Source: Betaproteobacteria bacterium (GTDB lineage Bacteria; Pseudomonadota; Gammaproteobacteria; Burkholderiales; Burkholderiaceae_C). Taken from it: a DNA stretch of 15,293 nt. The translations under genes and the position numbers were made by a program. The notes beneath the pieces are model-generated. The model was given only the letters and a program-made list of their open reading frames with translations. It was not told the DNA's origin and ran no database searches. Below, piece by piece: positions 1-6,814 of this stretch (position 1 is the first letter of the stretch; every line of letters begins with the position of its first letter). The stretch is taken from contig RGEP01000020.1 of the NCBI GenBank assembly GCA_009918225.1, positions 1 to 15,293 of the forward strand, written 5' to 3'.

Positions 1-549
1 GAGGGCGTCCTCAACCTCGCGCCCTACAGCTTCTTCAACGGCTTCAACTATGTGCCGCCCATCGTGGGCTTCTCCAGCATTGGCGCCAAGGACAGCCTGC
101 GCAACATTGAGGCCACTGGCGAGTTCGCTTGGAGCCTGGTGACCCGTGAACTGGCTTCGGCCATGAACGAGACCTGCATTGATGCACCGCCCGAGATCGA
201 TGAGTTCCAGCTCGCCGGCTTGACGCCTGCTGCTTCACGGTTGATTGCGGCGCCCCGGGTGGCGCAAAGCCCCGTGTCTTTCGAGTGTCGGCTGACACAG
301 ATTCACCGCCTGCAGCGCGCCGACGGCACACCGGTGGACACCTGGATGGTGTTTGGCGAGGTGGTTGGGGTCCACATCGATGAGACCCTGATCGTAGACG
401 GTGTGTACCGCACCACCCTGGGGCAGCCTGTGCTGCGAGGCGGTGGGGCCGGCGACTACTTCACCCTGCGTGAAGAGGACCGCTTCGAAATGCGCCGGCC
501 CCAATGGGCCAAGCGTTTGGCCGACGACGCGGCCAAGTCATCCAGCTGA
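1..549 (+). CDS. Flavin reductase family protein (5' end missing)
   Basis: The reading frame is open from base 1 and ends at TGA 547-549, giving 182 residues of a protein whose N-terminus lies outside the window. The first visible residues (N-L-A-P-Y-S-F-F-N-G-F-N) followed by PPIVGFSS and KDSLRNIEATGEF are typical of the FMN-binding split-barrel flavin reductase family. Members bind FMN and either reduce it with NAD(P)H or act as flavoprotein oxidoreductases. The C-terminal part (GEVVGVHIDETL, then a Y-R-T-T segment) fits the same family. A GTG at 52 could be mistaken for a start, but the family homology continues upstream of it, so it is internal. The substrate is unknown. The gene converges on the WYL regulator with 71 bp between stops. 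It is too far from the Rieske oxygenase (about 8 kb) to be assumed its partner. Confidence 0.85.
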   Translation, partial: EGVLNLAPYSFFNGFNYVPPIVGFSSIGAKDSLRNIEATGEFAWSLVTRELASAMNETCIDAPPEIDEFQLAGLTPAASRLIAAPRVAQSPVSFECRLTQIHRLQRADGTPVDTWMVFGEVVGVHIDETLIVDGVYRTTLGQPVLRGGGAGDYFTLREEDRFEMRRPQWAKRLADDAAKSSS

Positions 550-620
550 GACGGCAGGGGGCGCCTGAGCACGGCGGCCTGTGGGCGGCCCAGGGGCTGC
601 AAAGCTACTGCGCTGCGGGC

Positions 621-1601
621 TTAGCGGTAAAGCGCCACGGCTGAGCCCAGGGTTTCACGCAGGCGCTTGACCAGGCTTGGAGGCGACAGCACCGTCACCT
701 CGGCGCCGTGGCGCAGCACATCCATCACCACCTCGGTTTCCTGCACATAGGGCAGCTTCAACTCGTAGCGGCCATCGTCGTGCCACCGGCCTTGCTGCTG
801 CGGGTGCCACTGCTCGCGTGAAATCCACTGCGCGGCCTGAGGTTCGAACACCAAGACCGCCCATTGAGGCTTGGCCCCGGCGTAGATGCCATAGCCAGCA
901 TCCATCTCCACCTGCACGGTCTTGAGCGACACGTCCTTGGCCTTGTCTTCGCTGATCTGTGCCTCTTCAATTGCATCCAGGGCGAAGCGGCGCAAACCCT
1001 GCGCCTTGTGGCACCAGGCGTCCAGATACCAGGTGGCCCGGTAGTGAACCAGGCGCTGGGGCGACACCACACGGGCTCCAGACTCGCCGCGGCTGCGTGT
1101 GTGGTAGGTCATCTGAATCCGGCGGCGTTTGATCAGGGCTTCGGTGACACGCTCGAACCATTGGCTGGAAACCGGGCGTTTGGCGGGCGTGAGAATCTTC
1201 ACCCGCTTGATCACATCGGCAGCGGTCAGGCCCTCGGTACCCAGCAAGCCGTGGATGCGCTCCAGGAGCGGCTGCAAGTGCCGGCTGAGCACCCCGTCGG
1301 TGTCGATGTCGGACAAGAGCTGATGCGCCGTGAGCAGCGCATACAACTCGCGCTCGTTGAACCACAGGCCCGGCAGTTCATGCTTGTCTCCTCGGCCGTC
1401 CTGGCCTTCCTTGCGCAGGGTGTAGCCGCCCAGGAAGCGATCGAATTCGATGGGGGCCCCCATGCGGTCGCGCAGATAGGCCAGGTCGCGCTTGAGGGTC
1501 GCGCGCGACACCTCCAACGCTTCCATCATGTCCTCAAAGCTGACATGCCCGCGCGACTTGATGAGGCTTTCAATCCGGTAGAGACGGTCGGTGTTGCCCA
1601 T
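621..1601 (-). CDS. WYL-domain transcriptional regulator with N-terminal HTH
   Basis: This 326-residue protein has a DeoR/HTH_11-type winged helix at about residues 5-60 (RLYRIESLIKSRGHVSFEDM, then a recognition helix around S32-L40). A WYL domain follows from about residue 140 to 230; the name-giving W191-Y192-L193 is intact in the context HYRATWYLDAW. A C-terminal extension (about 240-320) contains QWHPQQQGR and MDVLRHGAEV, usual in the YafY/PafBC-like family. WYL domains sense ligands, often nucleic acids or nucleotides, and regulate DNA-damage or defence genes in some bacteria; no target is evident here. The ATG at 1601 has a G-rich stretch (ctggggcatc) just upstream as a weak ribosome site. 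It is divergent from the unknown gene at 1752, so control of that gene or of itself is possible but unproven. Confidence 0.88.
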   Translation of the reverse strand: MGNTDRLYRIESLIKSRGHVSFEDMMEALEVSRATLKRDLAYLRDRMGAPIEFDRFLGGYTLRKEGQDGRGDKHELPGLWFNERELYALLTAHQLLSDIDTDGVLSRHLQPLLERIHGLLGTEGLTAADVIKRVKILTPAKRPVSSQWFERVTEALIKRRRIQMTYHTRSRGESGARVVSPQRLVHYRATWYLDAWCHKAQGLRRFALDAIEEAQISEDKAKDVSLKTVQVEMDAGYGIYAGAKPQWAVLVFEPQAAQWISREQWHPQQQGRWHDDGRYELKLPYVQETEVVMDVLRHGAEVTVLSPPSLVKRLRETLGSAVALYR

Positions 1602-1751
1602 GATGCCCCAGTCACGGCGCGCCCGGCTCGCCCCTTGCTAGCCGCCGACCCACCGCCTGAAAAATGTACCACCACCGCTGCGTGGGTGGCTCACTCCATG
1701 AGCCTCAAGCGGCAGAAGATGAACCATCTCTTCTGCTTCAGGAACCCAGCG
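1602..1751. promoter_or_regulatory. Divergent intergenic region with an imperfect hairpin
   Basis: This 150-bp region separates the WYL regulator from the plus-strand unknown gene, so it should hold both promoters, although no convincing -35/-10 pair was found. A 7-bp perfect inverted repeat, GCAGAAG (1712-1718) and CTTCTGC (1730-1736), lies directly before the ribosome site AGGAA (1740-1744). The inner bases ATG/CAT could extend the stem with a two-base bulge. It could be an operator or an mRNA hairpin. In-frame upstream ATGs at 1698 and 1719 fall in and around this element but lack ribosome sites. Confidence 0.4.
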
Positions 1752-2204
1752 ATGCAGCCCACGCTCGACCTGTTCACCCAAGCCGCCGTACCGGTGCCCA
1801 CCCTGCGCAACAGCCGAAGGGTCAACTCTTCTGTCCGGGCCTCAGGCGCCGACAAACAACGCGCAGCAGCGGCCCTGCAGGCCGTGCTCAGCGACATCTT
1901 TTTGAATGAGGAACCTGCACGCGCCCTGTTGGCGGTAGCCCCTTTGGTTCCGGCAGCCCACCAGGGCGCTTGGCACCTCTTGGCCCACACCTTGTTGGCG
2001 CGCCGATTGGAGCTGGGGTCGCCTTCACAGCTTCAGCGCGCAGCCGGTGCCCACACCCTGGCTTGGGCATGGGCCCGCCAGTGGGAACAGGGCGCCGTGC
2101 CCAAGCGCTGGCAGCGGCTGCTGACGGCTCTGAGCACTCGCCAGTGCAGCCAGTTGGCTCAACGGGCGGCCGACTGCTTGCGCCGCCTGGGCGCGGTGCA
2201 CTAA
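1752..2204 (+). CDS. Hypothetical protein, 150 residues
   Basis: No family was recognised. The start at 1752 is supported by AGGAA (1740-1744) with a 7-base spacer; in-frame ATGs at 1698 and 1719 lack such a site. The protein begins MQPTLDLFTQAAVPVPTLR, a short polar N-terminus without signal peptide. It then becomes alanine- and leucine-rich and probably all-helical (about residues 35-145), with basic and tryptophan-containing stretches such as HTLAWAWARQWEQ and KRWQRLLTAL. It looks soluble and cytoplasmic. The stop lies only 7 bases from the stop of the convergent glycine-zipper gene. The same frame stays open far upstream, antisense to the WYL gene, but that extension is a GC-driven shadow. 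It could be a regulator or partner of the divergent WYL protein; nothing in the sequence proves it. Confidence 0.65.
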   Translation: MQPTLDLFTQAAVPVPTLRNSRRVNSSVRASGADKQRAAAALQAVLSDIFLNEEPARALLAVAPLVPAAHQGAWHLLAHTLLARRLELGSPSQLQRAAGAHTLAWAWARQWEQGAVPKRWQRLLTALSTRQCSQLAQRAADCLRRLGAVH

Positions 2205-2211
2205 GCCGGAG

Positions 2212-3102
2212 CTACCAGCGCCGGCCGTGCCAGCCGCGGTGGGGGCGTCCCCACGCTGCCCCCACACCCACCACCACCGGTGCGCGCCAGTACGGACCGT
2301 AGTAGCCATAGGGTCCATAGCTGTATGCGTAAGGCGGCGCTGCCAGCACCACGGTGTGGGCGACCACCGCTTGGGCGGTGGGCACCGGCTCACCCGGCAC
2401 ACCCGGCATCACCGCAACAGGGCTCAGCTGCACCTGCAGGCTGGCGCCAGGGTGATAGGGCAGCACCGTGCTGTACTGCTGCCCTGCCAGCTCGTACACG
2501 ACCTGAAAGCTCAAAGCGGGTGCGGGCGCGCTGTGGGTGACGCAGTTCCGAACCATCTGCGTGCGGCCACCCTGCTCGGCCTTGTCACCCAGGATCGCAC
2601 CACCCACCAGGCCTGCGGCGGTGGCCAATGCATTGCCCGAACCGCCTCCGACCTGGCTGCCCACGGCTGCCCCCACCAAGGCTCCGGCGACCGCACCGGC
2701 ACCGCTGGTGGGTGCCGGTACCTCGGCGGGCTCGGCGCACACCACTCGGGTGGCTGGGGCCGCTTGGGCAACGCTCGTCACGGACAACACGCGCGCCGTC
2801 ATGATCGCAGGGGCCGCAGCCGGCAGCGGTGGTGCCACAGCCACTGCGCCGGGCATCACGGCAGGGGCCATGGCAGCGGGCGCTGCAGGGCTGCCAAGAG
2901 GAGCCGCCGCAGCGGCGGGTACCGCCACCGGAGGCACCCCCACCACCGGCGCCTGCAAAACCGGGGCGACAGCACCCGGGCTTTCAGGGGCTGGCGCTGA
3001 TTGGGCCCAGGCCGTCGTGGCAAGGGTGCACCCCAGGGCCAACACGGCCAAGGGCCCACGGACCCATTTGGGCTTGCGTTGGGCTGGTGCTTGAGGTTTC
3101 AT
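2212..3102 (-). CDS. Secreted glycine-zipper 2TM domain protein
   Basis: The ATG at 3102 is preceded by GGAG with a 7-base spacer and gives 296 residues; the frame continues upstream but without a better start. Residues 1-33 form a Sec signal peptide: basic start, hydrophobic core (LAVLALGCTLATT) and AWA|QS cleavage. There is no convincing lipobox. Residues 34-118 are a low-complexity Ala/Pro/Val linker. Residues 133-176 are the glycine zipper (alternating G/A/V motifs ending in GAILGDKAEQGG), as in the Rickettsia 17-kDa antigen/SlyB-like family, which associates with the outer membrane. Residues 199-230 (VVYELAGQQY, LPYHPG, LQVQLSPV) match the small C-terminal domain often following it. Two cysteines (122 and 187) flank the zipper. 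The tail (256-296) is rich in Tyr, Gly, Pro and Arg. The likely role is envelope structure; exact function is unknown. Confidence 0.82.
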   Translation of the reverse strand: MKPQAPAQRKPKWVRGPLAVLALGCTLATTAWAQSAPAPESPGAVAPVLQAPVVGVPPVAVPAAAAAPLGSPAAPAAMAPAVMPGAVAVAPPLPAAAPAIMTARVLSVTSVAQAAPATRVVCAEPAEVPAPTSGAGAVAGALVGAAVGSQVGGGSGNALATAAGLVGGAILGDKAEQGGRTQMVRNCVTHSAPAPALSFQVVYELAGQQYSTVLPYHPGASLQVQLSPVAVMPGVPGEPVPTAQAVVAHTVVLAAPPYAYSYGPYGYYGPYWRAPVVVGVGAAWGRPHRGWHGRRW

Positions 3103-3279
3103 GTGCAGGCTCCGGTGCAAATTCGCTCGGGCACAAGCGCGACCAGACTGGGCGCCCAGCGTGCCTCTCCATGCAGGTGAGTTTACGCCCGCCCCTCTTG
3201 AGGGGGCCGCCCGATACAGTTCTTTACACAGGCCCCTGCAAGGCACCTGCAGGGGCCCACAAGGCGCCCGCGCAGGCCC
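3103..3279. other. Intergenic region with two hairpins
   Basis: This 177-bp gap separates the end of the NitT/TauT permease gene from the start of the glycine-zipper gene; both are read on the minus strand. It must contain the latter's leader and probably its promoter. On the minus strand the stretch TGTAAAGAACTGTAT (3215-3229) is the most AT-rich segment and a candidate promoter area, but no clear -35/-10 pair could be assigned. A short hairpin (CCCCT/AGGGG with a CTTG loop, 3192-3205) and a stronger one at 3231-3257 are present. Confidence 0.4.
3231..3257 (-). terminator. Strong intergenic hairpin, possible terminator
   Basis: GGCCCCTGCA (3231-3240) and TGCAGGGGCC (3248-3257) form a perfect 10-bp GC-rich stem with a 7-base loop, 22 bases beyond the permease stop. 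On the minus strand it is followed by TGTGTAAAG rather than a run of T. It is therefore not a textbook Rho-independent terminator. It may act as a transcript 3'-end stabiliser or an imperfect terminator for the ABC operon. Confidence 0.5.
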
Positions 3280-4059
3280 TCAGGCCGCTTGCGAGCCGCG
3301 GTGCGCCCAGGCCGTGGTTCGCTTCTCCACCATCGAAAACAACTCGTACATGGCCATGGCCATGGCACCGATGACCACCAGACCAGCGAAGGCCAAAGGC
3401 AAGCGCTGCTGAGAGCCGGCGGTCTGCATGAGATAGCCGATACCTGAATCGCCCGCCGTCATCTCCGCCAAGACCGTACCCACAAAGGCCAGGGTGATGG
3501 CCACCTTGAGCGAACCGTAAAAGTACGGCATTGAACGCGGCAGGCCTACCTTCACCAGGACATCCCAACGCTTGGCGCCCAGCACCCGCAGCACGTCCTC
3601 AAGTTCCGGCTCCAAGGTGGCCAGGCCGGTGGCGATGTTCACCGTGATGGGAAAAAAGGAGATCAAGAAGGCTGTCAGGATGCCCGGCCCCAGGCCAATG
3701 CCAAACCAGACCACCAGGATCGGCACGATAGCCGCCTTGGGCACGGCATTGAAGGCCACCATCAACGGGTACAAAGCGGTGTAGGCCAGGCGAGAGGACC
3801 CGATCAGGAAGCCCAGCAAGACGCCCACCACGATAGACAAACCAAAGCCCAGCATCGTGACCCAAAACGTCTTCCAAGCCGCCTGAAGCAAGGGCCCCTT
3901 GAACTCCATGAATTCCCCGGCTATCTGCCAGGGACCGGGGAAGATGTAGTCCGGAATCGACAGAGCGCTGACAAAGGCCTGCCACAAGAGCAAGATGCCA
4001 GCCAGCACGATCAGGGGGGACCAACGTTCGAGGTGCTTGTGTTTCATGAAGTGGCTCAC
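3280..4059 (-). CDS. ABC transporter permease, NitT/TauT (SsuC/TauC) type
   Basis: This 259-residue inner-membrane protein is of the BPD_transp_1 type. It has about six hydrophobic segments (around 13-33, 62-86, 92-118, 122-146, 182-200 and 218-240) and an intact EAA cytoplasmic loop at about 150-174 (ELEDVLRVLGAKRWDVLVKV), which docks on the ATPase. The best-supported start is GTG 4059, which overlaps the ATPase stop by four bases (GTGA), a sign of translational coupling. An ATG at 4047 is an alternative with no better ribosome site. Length and motifs match SsuC/TauC relatives, so this subunit appears intact. It forms the membrane channel with the ATPase at 4056 and the receptor at 4822; the substrate is not known. 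Context suggests a nitrogenous heterocycle or related compound (inference). Confidence 0.88.
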   Translation of the reverse strand: MSHFMKHKHLERWSPLIVLAGILLLWQAFVSALSIPDYIFPGPWQIAGEFMEFKGPLLQAAWKTFWVTMLGFGLSIVVGVLLGFLIGSSRLAYTALYPLMVAFNAVPKAAIVPILVVWFGIGLGPGILTAFLISFFPITVNIATGLATLEPELEDVLRVLGAKRWDVLVKVGLPRSMPYFYGSLKVAITLAFVGTVLAEMTAGDSGIGYLMQTAGSQQRLPLAFAGLVVIGAMAMAMYELFSMVEKRTTAWAHRGSQAA

Positions 4060-4814
4060 TGCGGCAACGCCCCACCCTGCCCCACGGGCTGCCGGATGGC
4101 ACCGATGTGCCCCCGAAGCTCGTGAACGATGTCGGTGAACTCAGGCGTGTAGGTGACCTCCAGGTCGCGCGGCCGTGGCAACTCAATGTCCTTGCGCACC
4201 ACGAAAATGACATTGAACTTCTGCGCGGCGTGCAAATCTCGTAGGGCACACCACAGCTCTTCACGCGTGAAAGCATCCAGAGCCCCGAAGGGCTCGTCCA
4301 GCAGCAGCATCTGCGGCTCGTGCACGAGGGCGCGGCAAATGCTGGCACGCTGCTGCATACCGCCCGACAGCTGCCAAGGAAACTTATCCTCGTACCCCCC
4401 AAGACCCACACTCTGGAGCAAGGCGCGCGCCTTGTCCTCGAACTCCCGGCGCCGCGCCTTGAACTGTGAACGGTAAGGCTCCACGATTTCCAAGGGCAGG
4501 AGGACGTTGTCCAGGGTCGTTCGCCAAGGCAACAGGCTCGGGGCCTGAAACGCCATGCCGCTGATCTTCAAGGGCCCCGTTACCGCTTGCCCGGCGATGC
4601 GGATATGGCCGCGGCTGGGCATTTTCAGACCCGTGGTGAGCTTCATGAAGGTGGACTTGCCACAACCCGATGGCCCAACGATGGCGATGAACTCGCCCTG
4701 CTGCACCTGCAAGGAGATGTCTTCAACCGCGAACTGGTTGCGGGCCAGCAAGTCCTCGTTGTAGGCCAGCCAGACGTTCTGGAAATCGACGAAGGGTGCA
4801 GAGGGTTCGGACAT
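4056..4814 (-). CDS. ABC transporter ATPase, NitT/TauT type, H-loop segment missing
   Basis: The 252-residue product energises import through the permease that follows. Visible motifs are Walker A GPSGCGKST (47-55), Q-loop Q90 in MAFQAPSLLPW, signature LSGGMQQR (149-156), Walker B MLLLDEP (169-175) and D-loop GALD (177-180). After the strand NVIFV (201-205), relatives continue T-H-D-..., about 20 more residues, then G-R-F-V-V-.... Here V205 is followed directly by V206-R-K-D-I-E-L-P-R-P-R-D, the usual downstream sequence. About 25 residues, including the switch histidine and the following helix, therefore appear deleted in frame at about 4197-4205. The C-terminus (EFTDIVHELRGHIGAIR) is normal for the family. 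ATG 4814 starts 7 bases after the receptor stop, with a poor ribosome site. Loss of the H-loop histidine severely reduces or abolishes hydrolysis in studied ABC ATPases, so the protein is probably inactive or a sequence artefact. Confidence 0.88.
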   Translation of the reverse strand: MSEPSAPFVDFQNVWLAYNEDLLARNQFAVEDISLQVQQGEFIAIVGPSGCGKSTFMKLTTGLKMPSRGHIRIAGQAVTGPLKISGMAFQAPSLLPWRTTLDNVLLPLEIVEPYRSQFKARRREFEDKARALLQSVGLGGYEDKFPWQLSGGMQQRASICRALVHEPQMLLLDEPFGALDAFTREELWCALRDLHAAQKFNVIFVVRKDIELPRPRDLEVTYTPEFTDIVHELRGHIGAIRQPVGQGGALPQ

Positions 4815-4821
4815 GAGCGGC

Positions 4822-5889
4822 TTACTTCTTGACCGGGGGCAGGATGTTGAGCTCAGCCTTCGAGGGAAGGAAAGCATCGGTCCACACGGTGTCGGGGTTG
4901 ATGCGGGTCTTGGTGGCATAGGCATCGGAGACCTGCGAGGCCATCAGCGCCAAGCGACCCGGAACCACCGCCCCAAACCCTTCCGCGCGCGCATCCGGAC
5001 TTGCAACCACCGAATCAATGGCCATACGCAGCCGGCGCTTTTCAAGGTCAACGTTGATGATGCCGTCACGCGCCTTCACAAACTCGATGGCCGCATCGGG
5101 GTTGGCCATCACCTCCTTGGCGCCCTTTGTGAATGCCGAAAGGAAAGCCTTTATCGCAGCCGGGTTGTCCTTGATCATCTTGGGACTGGCGATGATCACA
5201 TTGCCGTAGAGCTTCACACCGTTTTCAGCGTAAGGCATCACCACGATATCGCTGGTCTTGACGCCGCGGGCTTCCAGGTTGAGCAAGGAGGTGAAGGAAA
5301 AGCCCGTGATGGCATCCACCTCTCCGCGGGCCAGCATGGTCTCGCGCAAGGGCGGGTCCATGCTCACCCAGGTCACATTGCCCAAGTTGTTGGCCTTGGT
5401 GAAGATGGGAAAGGCCTTGCGTCCGGCATCGAAGACCGGGGCACCAAGCTTCTTGCCGGTGAGGTCGGCCGGCTTGGCAATGCCGGTTTTCTTCAGCGTC
5501 AAGACCGCTGCGGGGGTGTTGTTGTAGACCATCATCACCGCAACCGGCTTGTTGGGCGCGTCAGGGTTGTTGGCGTGGAACTCCATCAGCGCCGCCAAAT
5601 CAGCGAAGCCCATGTCATAGGCCCCCGAAGCCACCCGCTGCACCGTGCCACCCGATCCGTTGCCGGCATCGATCGTGACGTCCAGGCCCGCGGCCTTGTA
5701 GTGCCCCTTGGCCGAAGCACCCAAAAACAAGGCAGCCGGCCCTTCGAAGCGCCAATCGAGTTGAAACTTGATGGGGGTTTGGGCCTGCGCCAACTGCGGG
5801 CTCAAGCCGGCTGCCAGGCCTGCAAGGGCCAAGACGGTGGATGACAAGGTGCCCAGCAAGCGGCGGCGGGCAGGAAGGCGTGAATTCAT
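4822..5889 (-). CDS. ABC transporter substrate-binding protein, NMT1/THI5-like (SsuA family)
   Basis: This 355-residue periplasmic receptor begins MNSRLPARRRLLGTLSS, followed by a hydrophobic core and a LAQAQ cleavage region at about residues 34-37. The RRRLLG start could allow Tat export, but Sec is equally plausible. The mature part opens with PIKFQLDWRFEGPAALF and contains GNGSGGTVQRVASGAYDMGFADLA, typical of NMT1/SsuA-like receptors for sulfonates, pyrimidine precursors and other heterocycles. Length is normal and no internal gap was noticed. ATG 5889 has GGAG with a 6-base spacer. It is first of a three-gene operon with the ATPase and permease. The ligand cannot be read from the sequence. 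The neighbouring GntR regulator and purine enzymes suggest a nitrogen-rich heterocycle (inference). Confidence 0.88.
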   Translation of the reverse strand: MNSRLPARRRLLGTLSSTVLALAGLAAGLSPQLAQAQTPIKFQLDWRFEGPAALFLGASAKGHYKAAGLDVTIDAGNGSGGTVQRVASGAYDMGFADLAALMEFHANNPDAPNKPVAVMMVYNNTPAAVLTLKKTGIAKPADLTGKKLGAPVFDAGRKAFPIFTKANNLGNVTWVSMDPPLRETMLARGEVDAITGFSFTSLLNLEARGVKTSDIVVMPYAENGVKLYGNVIIASPKMIKDNPAAIKAFLSAFTKGAKEVMANPDAAIEFVKARDGIINVDLEKRRLRMAIDSVVASPDARAEGFGAVVPGRLALMASQVSDAYATKTRINPDTVWTDAFLPSKAELNILPPVKK

Positions 5890-6019
5890 GGGGAGCTCCG
5901 TTGGGGATGAAAGGGAACAGCGGGTTCGAAGTTACAGCAAGCAAGAGCCATGCGAAGCGCGCAGCACCGCCTTGGTGCAGGCGCAGCCAGGCGGAAGGGA
6001 CAGCATGAGCCGGGATCCA
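5890..6019. other. Intergenic region between GntR gene and ABC operon
   Basis: This 130-bp stretch separates the GntR stop from the receptor gene start, both on the minus strand. It probably holds the promoter of the ABC operon, but no convincing -35/-10 pair was found. A weak hairpin (GCACC 5964-5968 and GGTGC 5974-5978) has no T tract. No copy of the TGTATACA-type operator seen upstream of the GntR gene was found here. Confidence 0.35.
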
Positions 6020-6700
6020 TCAGACGTGCTCCTTCAGCGCTTCAGCCAAATCCGGCGCCCTGGGGTCCAGCCGCAGGTTGCGCTCCACCTGTTCAATGTG
6101 CGACTCGGCAAGCTGCACCGCCACCTCCATCTGGCGTTTGTCGAGCGCATCGACGATGGCGGTGTGCTCGGCCGATGACTCGGCGGCCGACTGCGAGGAT
6201 TGGTACATCAAGGAGATCAAGCTGGAGCGTGACAGGAGGTCTGCCTGCAACTCTTCAAGGACCTGGTTGCCCGTCATCCGGGCCAACAGACTGTGGAAGT
6301 GGGCCAACAAGCGGGTGCGCTCAGCCACCTGGTTCAAGGCGATGGCTTCGCGCTCGGCCTTGAGGTGCGCCCGCAGCTCCGCGATTTGGGTCTTGGTGAT
6401 GCGGGCCACCAAAAGCCGCATCATGGCGCCCTCGAGCAGCTGGCGCAGTTCAAAGACCTGATGGGCCTCTTCCACGCTGGGCGTGGCCACGAATGCACCG
6501 CGAGCGGGCTCCAAGGTCACCAACCGGTCTCGGCTGAGTTGGTTGAGGGCTTGCCGAACCACGGTGCGAGACACCGCAAAGATATCGGCCAAGCGCTGCT
6601 CAGCCAACTTGGTGCCGGGCATCAAGCGCCGCTCCACGATGGCCGCCGTGATGGAGTCGACGATGCGCTGTGTGGTGGTCGTGGGAGAGCCGCGCGGCAT
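6020..6700 (-). CDS. GntR-family transcriptional regulator, FCD subfamily
   Basis: The 226-residue protein has an N-terminal winged helix (about 8-75; LAEQRLADIFAVSRTVVRQA is the helix-turn-helix) and an all-helical FCD ligand domain (about 77-205). Candidate metal/ligand residues are H134 and H136 in LLAHFHSLL, H179 in AEHTAIVDAL and H201 in ESHIEQVERNL. Such regulators usually repress a nearby catabolic operon and release it when a small carboxylate or pathway intermediate binds. The ATG at 6700 abuts an inverted-repeat operator at 6701-6740, which strongly suggests autoregulation. It sits between the adenine deaminase and the NitT/TauT importer, all on the same strand, so it probably controls one or both. 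The effector is unknown; a purine breakdown product is a reasonable guess. Confidence 0.88.
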   Translation of the reverse strand: MPRGSPTTTTQRIVDSITAAIVERRLMPGTKLAEQRLADIFAVSRTVVRQALNQLSRDRLVTLEPARGAFVATPSVEEAHQVFELRQLLEGAMMRLLVARITKTQIAELRAHLKAEREAIALNQVAERTRLLAHFHSLLARMTGNQVLEELQADLLSRSSLISLMYQSSQSAAESSAEHTAIVDALDKRQMEVAVQLAESHIEQVERNLRLDPRAPDLAEALKEHV

Positions 6701-6742
6701 GGATACGGTTTGATCCAGAAGTGTGATCCAAACTGTATACAG
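6701..6742 (-). promoter_or_regulatory. Probable GntR/FCD operator (imperfect inverted repeat)
   Basis: Two inverted arms lie directly upstream of the GntR start: GGATACGGTTTGATCC (6701-6716) and GATCCAAACTGTATAC (6725-6740). Over 17 positions they match at 12 (T-G-x3-C-A-A-A-C-x-G-T-A-T-x-C). The outer arm includes a perfect 10-bp palindrome, CTGTATACAG (6733-6742), close to the GTNTANAC-like core bound by many FCD-type GntR proteins. Placement between the start codon and any promoter fits autorepression. Confidence 0.65.
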
Positions 6743-6748
6743 ATGCGA

Positions 6749-6769
6749 ATACCCCCCGCCCTAGGGTAT
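6749..6769. repeat. Short inverted repeat ATACCC/GGGTAT
   Basis: ATACCC (6749-6754) and GGGTAT (6764-6769) form a perfect 6-bp inverted repeat with a 9-base spacer, lying between the adenine deaminase stop (6815) and the GntR operator. It could be a second regulator site, as it shares a GTAT core with the operator arms, or a weak hairpin. No T run supports a terminator. Confidence 0.3.
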
Positions 6770-6814
6770 CCCCTTGTATGGCCCTGGCCTTCCGCAGGCG
6801 CGTCGGCGGCTGTC

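Noticed and set aside
550..620. Possible terminator between the convergent flavin reductase and WYL genes.
   Set aside because: The spacer is GC-rich but has no convincing long stem and no T run on either strand.
864..2204. A 446-codon plus-strand open frame covering the reverse of the WYL gene and the unknown protein.
   Set aside because: The part before about 1752 is antisense to the conserved WYL gene and lacks protein-like family motifs; only the last 150 codons, after a good ribosome site, are kept.
2820..3000. Repetitive GC-rich stretch that might be a repeat array.
   Set aside because: It encodes the Ala/Pro/Val low-complexity linker of the secreted glycine-zipper protein and has no regular repeat unit.
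3349..3366. Tandem GCCATG repeats in the NitT/TauT permease gene.
   Set aside because: They encode the A-M-A-M-A-M-Y-E segment that is normal in this permease family, so no repeat element is needed to explain them.
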